A stretch of 36,898 bases of DNA, from NCBI GenBank assembly GCA_014728175.1, contig WJMA01000032.1, positions 1 to 36,898 of the forward strand, read 5' to 3'. Both the position numbers and the translations under genes were made by a program. Source of the stretch: Candidatus Fermentibacterota bacterium (GTDB lineage Bacteria > Fermentibacterota > Fermentibacteria > Fermentibacterales > JCC-6). Under the pieces are notes generated by a model. The model saw only the letters and a list, made by a program, of their open reading frames with translations, ran no database searches and was not told where the DNA came from. Below, one piece after another: positions 22,681 to 29,902 of the stretch (its first letter is position 1; each line of letters starts with the position of its first letter).

Positions 22681-24948
22681 ATGAAAGGTATCTCCTTGCC
22701 CGGAAAGAGCCTGAGGTTCCCCAGACTGGCCCTGAAATCGATCCTGTACTGGATCGCCGTAGCGCTGGTCTGCAGCGTATTCTTCGGGGGCGGCTTCCTG
22801 TGGAGGGTCTACAACGACAGCAGCAGGGCGTTCGCCCGGGCCAGGGGAAGCCTGCTGGTCGCCGGGCTCAGGGGGCACGAACTGGTGGCCGCCACCAGGA
22901 TATACGACAAGAACGGCGAGGTTCTGGCCTCCGCCTTCGTGGAGAACAGGCGGCCCATCACCCTGGAAGAGATGTCGCCATGGGTGACCAGGGGGATCAT
23001 CGCCACCGAGGACAAGACGTTCTACGAGCACAGCGGAATAAGCCTGAGGGGCATACTCCGGGCGGCCTGGGTGGATCTTACCACCGGGGCGGTCCACGGA
23101 GGAAGCACCATCACCCAGCAACTGGCCAGGCGGCTGTTCCTGGTTCCCGAACAGACCATTCAGCGGAAGATACAGGAAGCCTTCATAGCCATGGAGATCG
23201 AGAGGCAGTTCAGCAAGGACCAGATTCTGGAGATGTACCTCAACCAGATCTGCTTCGGTGCCGGGGCCTACGGCATAGAATCGGCGGCCAGGACCTTCTT
23301 CGGTGGGACCAACGCCCGGGAACTTTCCCTGACCCAGGCCGCCATGCTGGTCGGTCTTCCCCGGAATCCCAGTGGCTTCAACCCTGAGAACAATTCCCGG
23401 CGATGCCTTAACCGCAGGAACGTGGTGATATCCATGATGGAGGAGGAAGGCCTTATAGGCGGCCGTCAGTCCGAGCAGGCCCGGGCCGCTCCCCTCAACT
23501 ACGAGATGCACAGGCCCGAGCTTACGCAGGGTTGGGACTACTTCACCGAACACGTCAGGAAGTACCTGGTCTCCAGGTACGGATGGTCCGCCGTGTACGA
23601 GCAGGGACTGGAGGTTTACACCACCCTGGACCCGGAGATACAGAGGATGGCCGAGGCGGCTCTGGACAGCGTGCTCAGGGCCAAGGAGCCCAACTGGGAC
23701 CCCGAGACCGGTGAGTTCGAGGAGAACCCCGAGAAGCTTCGTAACGAGAGTTCTTACGATCGCTGGCAGGCGGTTGAGGATACCACGGACGGTTCGCCCG
23801 ATTACGTACAGGGGGCCCTGGTGGCCGTGGAGCCTTCCACGGGATACGTAAGGGCCATGGTCGGGGGCAGGGACTTCCGGGACAGCGAGTTCAACCGGGC
23901 GGTCCAGTCCAGAAGGCAGCCGGGAAGCGCTTTCAAACCTTTCGTTTACGCCGAGGCCATGGAGCAGGGCTGGTCCCCGGGAAGCGTGATCCTGGACCAA
24001 CCGGTGGTGGTGGAGCTGGACCCGGGCGAGTGGAGGCCGCGCAACTACGACCGCCGCTTCCACGGCATGTGCACGCTCAGGGACGCCCTGGCCAGGTCCT
24101 ACAACGTTTCCGCGGTGAAGCTGGGAGCCGCCGTGGGCATAGAATCGGTAGCCGCCCGGGCCCGGGCCATGGGAATAGCGTCCCGCATGCCCATAGTGAA
24201 CTCCCTCCCCCTGGGCAGCTGCATGGTGAACCCCCTGGAGATGGCCCAGGCCTACATTCCCTTCGCCACCGGAGGAATGGCCAGAGACGTAACCTCCATA
24301 CTCAGGGTAGAGGACCGCTACGGCAACGTTCTGGAGAGCAACGAGGAGCCCGATCCGGGCCGGAGGGTCCTGTCCCGAACCGCTGCCTACTTTATGAACA
24401 GCATGCTGCAGAGCGTGCTCCGGGGGGGGACCGGAGTAAGCGCCAGATGGTACGGAGGCATCGGGGTGCCCTACGCCGGAAGGGAGGCCGCCGGCAAGAC
24501 CGGGACCACGAGCGACTATGCGGACGCCTGGTTCGTGGGATTCACTCCCGATCTGGTGGCCAGCGTCTGGGTGGGATACGACAACCACATAGTCAGGCTC
24601 CGTCTTCAAAGGGAATGGAACTCGGGCCAGTCGGGATCCAGCATCGCACTGCCCATATGGAACAGCTTCATGAGGAAAGTCTTCGCCGACGCCGACCCGG
24701 AGGAGGCACCCGCTTTCCCCGGCCCGGAGCCCGGGGCCCTGGAGAGAGCGACCATTTGCAGGATAACCGGGCAGCTGGCCGTAGCCGCCTGCGAGGGTTA
24801 CGCCGTGGAGGAGCTGTTCTGGGAGGGCTCGGCCCCGGAGGATTACTGCATGCTCCACGCTGGTGAGTCCCCCCTGGACGCGGACACCACCATTCCCGAT
24901 TTCACGGAGTTCGATCGCAACCACATCTACTCGAACGGGGACGGATGA
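22681..24948 (+). CDS. Bifunctional class A penicillin-binding protein (PBP1A-like)
   Basis: A 755-residue peptidoglycan synthase with an N-terminal membrane anchor (about residues 22-40), a GT51 domain and a penicillin-binding transpeptidase domain. GT51 motifs are IATEDKTFYEHSGI near residue 110 and GGSTITQQLARRLFL near 140, plus the KDQILEMYLNQICFG region. The transpeptidase shows SAFK near residue 416 (nucleophile serine), SYN near 473 and KTGT near 606. It polymerises and cross-links lipid II in the periplasm. A short tail after the transpeptidase has three or four cysteines. The ATG at 22681 lacks a ribosome-binding site; TTG at 22696, preceded by GAAAGG, is a possible true start and loses only five residues. 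It is the second GT51 enzyme in the window, after the one at 15142. Confidence 0.93.
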   Translation: MKGISLPGKSLRFPRLALKSILYWIAVALVCSVFFGGGFLWRVYNDSSRAFARARGSLLVAGLRGHELVAATRIYDKNGEVLASAFVENRRPITLEEMSPWVTRGIIATEDKTFYEHSGISLRGILRAAWVDLTTGAVHGGSTITQQLARRLFLVPEQTIQRKIQEAFIAMEIERQFSKDQILEMYLNQICFGAGAYGIESAARTFFGGTNARELSLTQAAMLVGLPRNPSGFNPENNSRRCLNRRNVVISMMEEEGLIGGRQSEQARAAPLNYEMHRPELTQGWDYFTEHVRKYLVSRYGWSAVYEQGLEVYTTLDPEIQRMAEAALDSVLRAKEPNWDPETGEFEENPEKLRNESSYDRWQAVEDTTDGSPDYVQGALVAVEPSTGYVRAMVGGRDFRDSEFNRAVQSRRQPGSAFKPFVYAEAMEQGWSPGSVILDQPVVVELDPGEWRPRNYDRRFHGMCTLRDALARSYNVSAVKLGAAVGIESVAARARAMGIASRMPIVNSLPLGSCMVNPLEMAQAYIPFATGGMARDVTSILRVEDRYGNVLESNEEPDPGRRVLSRTAAYFMNSMLQSVLRGGTGVSARWYGGIGVPYAGREAAGKTGTTSDYADAWFVGFTPDLVASVWVGYDNHIVRLRLQREWNSGQSGSSIALPIWNSFMRKVFADADPEEAPAFPGPEPGALERATICRITGQLAVAACEGYAVEELFWEGSAPEDYCMLHAGESPLDADTTIPDFTEFDRNHIYSNGDG

Positions 24949-25733
24949 CGATGTGGTACAAGCTGGGCGTAATCGTAGTATTGCTCGCGATTTTCATGTA
25001 CCTGTCCCACCGCCTGTTCAAATCCATGCCGTGGAAGAGGTTTCAGCTCAGAAGGGCCTCGATAATGGCGGCCAACGGCAGCATCGACAAGATGCTGCGC
25101 TTCCTGGAGCGCAACCGAGACCGTTCCAGCGTATCCGACCCCCTGACCAACGCCCTGGTCTACTTCCTCATCCGGGCCAAGAGCTTCGACCGGGCGGAGA
25201 AGATAGTGAACGAGGCCATGACGCGGGGCGACGACAGCGGAAGGGCCCTGGCCCAGCTGGGATACATCGCCGGGGGCCGGGAGGACCCGGAGACCGCCGA
25301 GGACTACTACCGCCGGGCCATAGACAAGGACGAGTCCCTCAAATCCACCATTAACGTCAATCTGGCCGCCCTTCTGATAGATGAGGAAGAAAGGCTGGAC
25401 GAGGCCGAGCATCTGCTGGAGGAGGCTCTGGAGATGAGGGAGGGTATCAGCCGCAGCGGGGTGCACGTAAACCTGGCTATCCTGCACATGAAGCGCGACC
25501 AGCCCAGGAAAGCACTGGTCCAGGCCCAGACCGCGTACGAGTTAATGCCCAGCGCCGACGCCACCAAGAGGAGTCGTGCGCACGCCCTTGCCCTGGCCTC
25601 CAGGGCTTACGTGAACCTGGGGGAGAAGGAGGAGTCCAGGAAGATGGCCACCAAGGCCATTAAGCTTCTAAAAGGGGCCCCTGCCGACGACAACCTCGTC
25701 AAGGAGCTGAAGCATCTCGCCGAAGGAGCCTAG
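24945..25733 (+). CDS. Membrane-anchored TPR protein
   Basis: A 262-residue protein with one N-terminal membrane helix (residues about 6-23, YKLGVIVVLLAIFMYLSHRL) and then a cytosolic or periplasmic run of TPR-like repeats. Repeat consensus positions are visible at AEKIVNEAM, AEDYYRRAID, VNLAALLI, AEHLLEEALEM and VNLAILHMKRDQPRKAL. The start overlaps the PBP stop as ATGA; a second ATG two codons on is equally usable. Directly following a class A PBP, it might act as a partner or regulator of cell-wall synthesis, by analogy with LpoA-type TPR proteins that activate PBP1A, but it lacks a lipobox, so this is only an idea. The C-terminus is charged (KELKHLAEGA). Confidence 0.75.
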   Translation: MTMWYKLGVIVVLLAIFMYLSHRLFKSMPWKRFQLRRASIMAANGSIDKMLRFLERNRDRSSVSDPLTNALVYFLIRAKSFDRAEKIVNEAMTRGDDSGRALAQLGYIAGGREDPETAEDYYRRAIDKDESLKSTINVNLAALLIDEEERLDEAEHLLEEALEMREGISRSGVHVNLAILHMKRDQPRKALVQAQTAYELMPSADATKRSRAHALALASRAYVNLGEKEESRKMATKAIKLLKGAPADDNLVKELKHLAEGA

Positions 25734-25791
25734 AGACCCCACCGGGTCGGACCGGATAGGTCGCGGAGCCCGCAGGGCCGTCTGGTCGGTA

Positions 25792-26685
25792 GTGGGTGCC
25801 ATCCTGCTCTACTCCGGCATGGTACTGTACTCAGACGCATCCAACGTAGCGAAAAGTGTCTCCGGCATAGACCTCGCATGGATCCCGGCGATACTCGCCC
25901 TGCCCCTGTTCAACTATTTCCTGCGGTTCCTCAAGTGGCAGTACTTCCTGAGCCGGATGGGAGTATCCATACCCGTCCGCACCAGCCTGTGGGCCTTCCT
26001 GGCCGGCTTCTCCATGACAGTTTCCCCGGGCAAGTTCGGAGAGCTCCTGAAGTGCTACCTTCTCAAGGAACGGAGGAGCATACCGGTCTCCGTCACTTCG
26101 CCCGTGGTGGTGGCGGAAAGGATCACCGACCTGCTTAGCATGATAGTCATAGCGGTGGTCGCCGCCCTGGTCCTGGGAGGAACGACCGGTTTGCTGGCCG
26201 CCCTGGCCGGGGCTCTCTTCGCGGGGCTTGTCATGTCCGCGGTTCTGTGCACCGGCTTCTTCGAATGGCTGACCGGACTGTTATGCAGGCTGTCCTTCTT
26301 CGGCAAAAGGAAGGATGGCATCTGCGCCTTCCGGGAGAACTGCGCCCGTCTTCTGGACCTCCGCAGCCTGGCCGTATCGGTTCCTCTGGGTATTCTTTCC
26401 TGGGGCGTGGAGGCCATGGTCCTGTGCGCGGTAGCAGCGGCCCTGGGCTACTCCCTCTCGGCCTGGCTGGCCCTGCTGGCCCACTCGGCGGGAACCATTG
26501 TCGGAGCGGTATCCATGATACCCGGCGGTCTGGGCCTGACGGAGATAACCATAGACGGGATAATCTCCGAGGCGCTTCCCGTATCCGCGGCTACCGCCAC
26601 CACTCTGTTGATGAGATTCGCGACCCTGTGGTTCGCCGTCCTGCTGGGCCTGGCGGCCCTGGGCCTGCGAAGAAGGAAGACCTAG
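25792..26685 (+). CDS. Flippase-like polytopic membrane protein (LPG synthase TM / UPF0104 family)
   Basis: A 297-residue protein with seven or eight hydrophobic segments and the family hallmarks of the lysylphosphatidylglycerol-synthase membrane domain group (also AglD/YbhN-like). These are FNYFLRFLKWQYFLSRMG near residue 42, SPGKFGELLKCYLLKE near residue 80, VVAERITDLLSM near residue 106 and MIPGGLGLTEITIDG near residue 243. Members move or modify lipid-linked molecules; without the C-terminal transferase domain of MprF, a flippase-like role is more likely than lysyl transfer. The start is uncertain: GTG at 25792 has no clear ribosome-binding site, and the frame is open upstream to the preceding gene without another standard start. 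It ends four bases from the convergent RiPP operon stop at 26690. Confidence 0.75.
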   Translation: MGAILLYSGMVLYSDASNVAKSVSGIDLAWIPAILALPLFNYFLRFLKWQYFLSRMGVSIPVRTSLWAFLAGFSMTVSPGKFGELLKCYLLKERRSIPVSVTSPVVVAERITDLLSMIVIAVVAALVLGGTTGLLAALAGALFAGLVMSAVLCTGFFEWLTGLLCRLSFFGKRKDGICAFRENCARLLDLRSLAVSVPLGILSWGVEAMVLCAVAAALGYSLSAWLALLAHSAGTIVGAVSMIPGGLGLTEITIDGIISEALPVSAATATTLLMRFATLWFAVLLGLAALGLRRRKT

Positions 26686-26689
26686 CCGG

Positions 26690-26890
26690 CTACAGCCCCG
26701 TGCTCAGCTGCTCGGGAGTGAGGAGGCTTGCTTCCTTGTTTAGATGAGCACATACCGGATCTGTACATGGAGTACTTGGTTGGCTACCAGTTGGGTCGCA
26801 GCTTGCTGACCATCCTGACTTAGCTGCCTGTTCAAGCGAAAGCAAGACAGGTTTGCTATACTTCTCCGAAAAACGCTTTGGCTTTTCCAT
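26690..26890 (-). CDS. Candidate RiPP precursor peptide
   Basis: A 66-residue peptide gene, the last in the radical SAM operon, 50 bases after the S26-type peptidase gene. Its first half, MEKPKRFSEKYSKPVLLSLE, resembles the leader of several radical-SAM-modified peptides, where a Y-x-K-P-x-L-x-x-L element is common. The second half holds a potential core: GWSASCDPTGSQPSTPC, then TDPVCAHLNK, with cysteines at residues 31, 42 and 47 and a Ser/Thr/Pro-rich composition. There is no signal peptide or membrane segment. I chose ATG 26890, which has AGG upstream; a five-residue longer form from 26905 is possible. The tail (LLTPEQLSTGL) uses GC-richer codons and might be eroded or recruited from flanking DNA. 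Function is inferred from position and the leader pattern; the gene could still be a chance reading frame. Confidence 0.6.
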   Translation of the reverse strand: MEKPKRFSEKYSKPVLLSLEQAAKSGWSASCDPTGSQPSTPCTDPVCAHLNKEASLLTPEQLSTGL

Positions 26891-26940
26891 ATAACCTACT
26901 TTCATTCAATTGGCAGTAAGAATATATGTCTCAAAGATGA
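26891..26940. other. Gap between the peptidase and peptide genes
   Basis: This 50-base stretch holds no gene apart from the alternative longer start of the peptide (ATG at 26905). It is AT-rich, without a hairpin, so continuous transcription from the peptidase gene is expected. AGTAGG, seven to twelve bases before the ATG at 26890, serves as a weak ribosome-binding site. Confidence 0.4.
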
Positions 26941-27345
26941 CTATTGCAAGAATCTACGAGCAAGTTTTAAATGAATATTCATCAGTTTAGTAGGCACAAG
27001 CATTGCCAGGGGAAAATGCCTATTCATGGGTCGTCGCCATTTTCTTCTTCTTAAAACGGCAAAAACCTTCAGCGTTTTCGACTGTATTGCAGATGGTTTA
27101 TCCAAACCAGATCTGTCACCAGAGGTTTGCATAAAACGCCGGCCGTCAAGCAGGTTTATTATGCGTACAAATCTATGGACCACCGGTGAACCTTTTGATG
27201 TAATTCGTACGATGATATCGCCTTGCCGTATCTCTTTCGTTGCTACGTATTCGGCTTTTAGAACGTCACCAGGTAAGAGTGCCGGCCACATAGAACGGCC
27301 TTTTACGAAACCGTAAAGATTCTTACTCACTTTTTGCGATCTCAT
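26941..27345 (-). CDS. S24/S26-type serine peptidase with a Ser/His site, no clear membrane anchor
   Basis: A 134-residue protein of the signal-peptidase clan. The serine box is GRSMWPALLPGD, with the nucleophile at residue 18. The second catalytic box is SPVVHRFVRI, with histidine at residue 57 where bacterial SPase I has lysine, as in the archaeal/ER (S26B) type. The third box is TSGDRSGLDKP (residues 75-84). There is no N-terminal membrane helix before the serine and only a weakly hydrophobic C-terminus, so it may be soluble. S26-like peptidases of this short type are found beside PqqD and HprK-related genes in peptide-modification clusters, which makes leader removal a reasonable guess. 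It overlaps the kinase-like gene by 23 bases and is followed by the peptide gene. Its AT-rich codons match its operon neighbours, not the flanks. Confidence 0.75.
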   Translation of the reverse strand: MRSQKVSKNLYGFVKGRSMWPALLPGDVLKAEYVATKEIRQGDIIVRITSKGSPVVHRFVRIINLLDGRRFMQTSGDRSGLDKPSAIQSKTLKVFAVLRRRKWRRPMNRHFPLAMLVPTKLMNIHLKLARRFLQ

Positions 27346-27823
27346 ATAGCAATGGGGATACTTTTGTTCTGGTGTTTAGACCCATTATGAAGCACGTGAC
27401 AACATCGAGGATTGTTCTCACACCCTCACGTAAGGTTCCTCTCTCTTCGGGAGGTAAGGCACCGTACGCCATGATAAGCTTGTCTCGGATTATCCTGAAG
27501 CAAGCATATTTGGGATGTGCCCTAATTATGTAGGGATCAATGCTCTTTTCCAGCAAAACAAGAGCGGTTAGCTTACATCTGCGGTCTGGATCGATTGGAA
27601 GCAGCCTTGTGGTACCATCTGTACCAATGCAAATAGTTAGGAAGTCTTCGGCAAGAACTTCCAGGCCTTCCGCATACATCTTTGCAGCTAGAGTGCTTTT
27701 GCCACCACCCGAGAGGGCAGGGAAGATGAAACCAACATCTCCAAGTTTAACTGCGGCACAATGTAGTATAGCTCCCCTAGAGAGAACGGCTCTGGTTCTG
27801 GCCCTTAGATGGGACTTATCCAT
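27323..27823 (-). CDS. Short HPr-kinase-related ATPase (HprK-like)
   Basis: A 166-residue P-loop protein. The sequence LHCAAVKLGDVGFIFPALSG leads into the P-loop GGGKSTLA (residues about 39-46), and AEGLEVLAEDFLTI follows at residues 51-64. Their order and spacing parallel HPr kinase/phosphorylase, whose P-loop is followed by a basic/acidic LVADD segment. The full HprK is about 310 residues; this protein keeps only the core. HprK-related kinases in lasso-peptide and radical-SAM peptide clusters phosphorylate or are suspected to act on the precursor, so peptide phosphorylation is possible here but unproved. The start overlaps the end of the second radical SAM gene by 8 bases, and the stop lies inside the peptidase gene. 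No HPr or PTS gene is in the window. Confidence 0.78.
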   Translation of the reverse strand: MDKSHLRARTRAVLSRGAILHCAAVKLGDVGFIFPALSGGGKSTLAAKMYAEGLEVLAEDFLTICIGTDGTTRLLPIDPDRRCKLTALVLLEKSIDPYIIRAHPKYACFRIIRDKLIMAYGALPPEERGTLREGVRTILDVVTCFIMGLNTRTKVSPLLYEIAKSE

Positions 27824-28865
27824 CTATCATCCTGGTTTCTGGGAAGAGTCCTCGCTGGTATGCTTCCGTGCATATTCTGTTTGATCCATTTAGACGGTTG
27901 TTAGCAACGTAATTACTTGCTAGACAGTAACCCTTGCATATTCCATTAAGTATGCACTTTGAGCATATTCCCTTTAGTTCTGTCGGTACAAGCGATCTTA
28001 AACGCCGAAGAAATCCTGACTGCTTCCACAGTTCGGAAAGAGAATTCTGATCCAAGTTACCTATTATCATCGCTTCGTTCGTATTTCCTGCACCACATAG
28101 GGCTAATCTACCTCCAGGAATAAGGCCAACAATGTTGAGCACGGGACAAGGGGTGTAGCTTTTCAGCCGAGCGAGAGAAAGGAATGCTGGCGGGATACTT
28201 ACTCTGACCTCAGGACCAAAACGGCTATGAATTTCCCGAACGAAACTTAATCGCTTTTCTAGATCCGGAATCTTGCGATCTAATAGCAAACCTCTACCCA
28301 TTGGAGTCACTGGATTTATTTTCAGGTAGTTCGCTCCTCTGTTGAAGACAAATTTGGCCAAATCTGAAATTGCCTTCGTGTTCAGGCTAATTGCTGTAGA
28401 GACAACTCCATAAGATATGCCAGCCGATTCAAGCGTTTTGCAAAAGCGAACTGCTTTTCTCCATGACCCGGGCGAACGACGAAATTCATCGTGTTGATTG
28501 GGATCTGAAGAATCTATACTTACCGAAATGCTTCTGGGCTTTGCCAGGTTAATTGCCCGTTCGAAAATTTCCGTACCCGCCGTACCGTTAGTTTCGATAT
28601 CAACTAGCAATCCCCGGCGTATGGCTGCGCCGAATAGTTCCGGGAACTTGGGATGAAGTAGCGGCTCACCTCCGGTGAACTTCACCGTCTTTAGCCCTTG
28701 CTCACATGCTTCTTCCAGGATGCTATCGAATCGGTTAGGGTTGATATCCATCTGATCAGATTCATGTTCCGACATTGTGGATTGAGCATCAATCCAGCAG
28801 TGAGGACAAGCAAGATTGCACCTAATCGTGGTAGTCACAAAGAGGTGCCTTAAAGGTGGAATCAA
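27816..28865 (-). CDS. Radical SAM/SPASM peptide-modifying enzyme 2
   Basis: A 349-residue radical SAM enzyme. The SAM-cluster motif is CNLACPHC (cysteines 16, 20 and 23), followed by FTGGEPLLHP near residue 64 and ETNGTAG near residue 91. The C-terminal SPASM/twitch region has CPVLNIVGLIPGGRLALCGAG starting near residue 240 and CSKCILNGICKGYC near residue 300, with a further cysteine near residue 333, enough for auxiliary iron-sulfur clusters. Such enzymes install thioether, carbon-carbon or epimerised residues in peptides, or mature small cofactors. It is translated after the first radical SAM gene by an ATGA overlap. The AT-rich coding differs from the flanking genes. Its reaction cannot be predicted; the neighbouring PqqD-like protein and short peptide favour a RiPP substrate. 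Confidence 0.88.
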   Translation of the reverse strand: MIPPLRHLFVTTTIRCNLACPHCWIDAQSTMSEHESDQMDINPNRFDSILEEACEQGLKTVKFTGGEPLLHPKFPELFGAAIRRGLLVDIETNGTAGTEIFERAINLAKPRSISVSIDSSDPNQHDEFRRSPGSWRKAVRFCKTLESAGISYGVVSTAISLNTKAISDLAKFVFNRGANYLKINPVTPMGRGLLLDRKIPDLEKRLSFVREIHSRFGPEVRVSIPPAFLSLARLKSYTPCPVLNIVGLIPGGRLALCGAGNTNEAMIIGNLDQNSLSELWKQSGFLRRLRSLVPTELKGICSKCILNGICKGYCLASNYVANNRLNGSNRICTEAYQRGLFPETRMIDG

Positions 28866-29902
28866 AGTCTATCAGCCCCATACAAGGCTAAGCATGAGAG
28901 GGGATCGTGGTCGTACATGCTGTTTTCATCGAGGGTGTATACTGGACAACCACCGCTGCAGTAAGGCTTATATTGGCAATCTCTGCAGTCATCTCTTTCG
29001 TCTATTGGTTTATTTATCAATCTAACTAAATTTTTTGAAACTTCATTATTAAGAATTTGTTCCAGTCCACTTTCTAAAAGGTTTCCTAATAAGATACTCG
29101 GAAGATGATCGCAGGGCCGTACTGATCCGTCAGGGAATACGGTGATTTTCAAAGTACATATGCCGCACCCGAAGGAGGGTTGGCCTTTTTTGGGGATTAT
29201 AGAGCCTTCTAGATAAGACCTAAGATGCTTTTCGGCACTCAAGATTGTTCCAGATACTGTGCCGGGATACCTTTCATCTATTCCGTATAGTATTTTTCCT
29301 GCCCATCTAATTTGCTTAAGAGACGGCTCTAATTCAGGTGGTATATCGGGCCCGGAGAGCATCATGTGATTGAATTTTATTTCTGCATCGAAAGCTCTAG
29401 CCAATTCAGCAGTTTCAGCAATTGTCCGCACATTTCTTGAATGCACTGTACAATAAAAACATAATGGAAATCCTTCAGAGTGTAGCCTCTCTATATTTTC
29501 CAGTGTGCGCTTGAAAACCCCTTTACCTCTAAGCCAATCTACGGTTTTTGAATCTGGTCCATCCAGAGCCACCATTATGGCGTCCAGTCTTTTCCTGTGG
29601 GCTTTGAGTGAGTCGATTATCCCGTCATCGAGTACGGTTCCATTGGTGTTGATCTCTACCCTGAACGGGCGGCTGCATACCTCGTTCATTAATTCCGGGA
29701 AATCCTTTCTAAACAATGGTTCTCCGCCAGTTAGGGCCAGTTTTAAAAGTTTCTCTTTAGCTAGCTTGTCGAAAATTTTGCACCAGTCCTTCAACGGGAG
29801 ATCTGGCCCAAGTGAGCCATGGCTTTTCACGGTGCAGTGCCTGCAATGGATGTTACATTTACCTGTGATGAGTATGTTAGCTACCCGAGGCGATATGAAC
29901 AT
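28862..29902 (-). CDS. Radical SAM/SPASM peptide-modifying enzyme 1
   Basis: A 346-residue radical SAM enzyme, distinct from its tandem neighbour. Cysteines of the SAM-binding cluster are in CNIHCRHC (residues 16, 20 and 23). LTGGEPLFRKDFPEL and INTNGTVLDD follow, typical of the radical SAM barrel. The SPASM part has FGCGICTLKITVFPDGSVRPC near residue 240 (shown in part), then CRDCQYKPYCSGGC near residue 305 and a last cysteine in DPLSC, so two auxiliary clusters are likely. The ATG directly follows the TAA of the PqqD-like gene (TAAATG), indicating tight coupling. Two different SPASM enzymes in one operon suggest two sequential modifications of one peptide, or one modification and one regulatory or cofactor role. 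The gene lies wholly in the AT-rich island. Confidence 0.88.
   Translation of the reverse strand: MFISPRVANILITGKCNIHCRHCTVKSHGSLGPDLPLKDWCKIFDKLAKEKLLKLALTGGEPLFRKDFPELMNEVCSRPFRVEINTNGTVLDDGIIDSLKAHRKRLDAIMVALDGPDSKTVDWLRGKGVFKRTLENIERLHSEGFPLCFYCTVHSRNVRTIAETAELARAFDAEIKFNHMMLSGPDIPPELEPSLKQIRWAGKILYGIDERYPGTVSGTILSAEKHLRSYLEGSIIPKKGQPSFGCGICTLKITVFPDGSVRPCDHLPSILLGNLLESGLEQILNNEVSKNLVRLINKPIDERDDCRDCQYKPYCSGGCPVYTLDENSMYDHDPLSCLALYGADRL

Noticed and set aside
22576-24924. Minus-strand open frame of 782 codons opposite the penicillin-binding protein gene
   Set aside because: The plus-strand frame has all PBP motifs; the antisense frame is low-complexity (Gly, His, Pro, Val rich) and open only because of GC-rich codon usage.
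25792-26685. Assignment of the membrane protein as exporter of the RiPP product
   Set aside because: It is on the opposite strand, has host-like composition and belongs to a lipid-related family, so only proximity would support the link.
26686-26940. tRNA gene or attachment site at the edge of the AT-rich island
   Set aside because: No cloverleaf, no TTCRA-type loop and no direct repeat with the other edge near 29905 could be found by eye.
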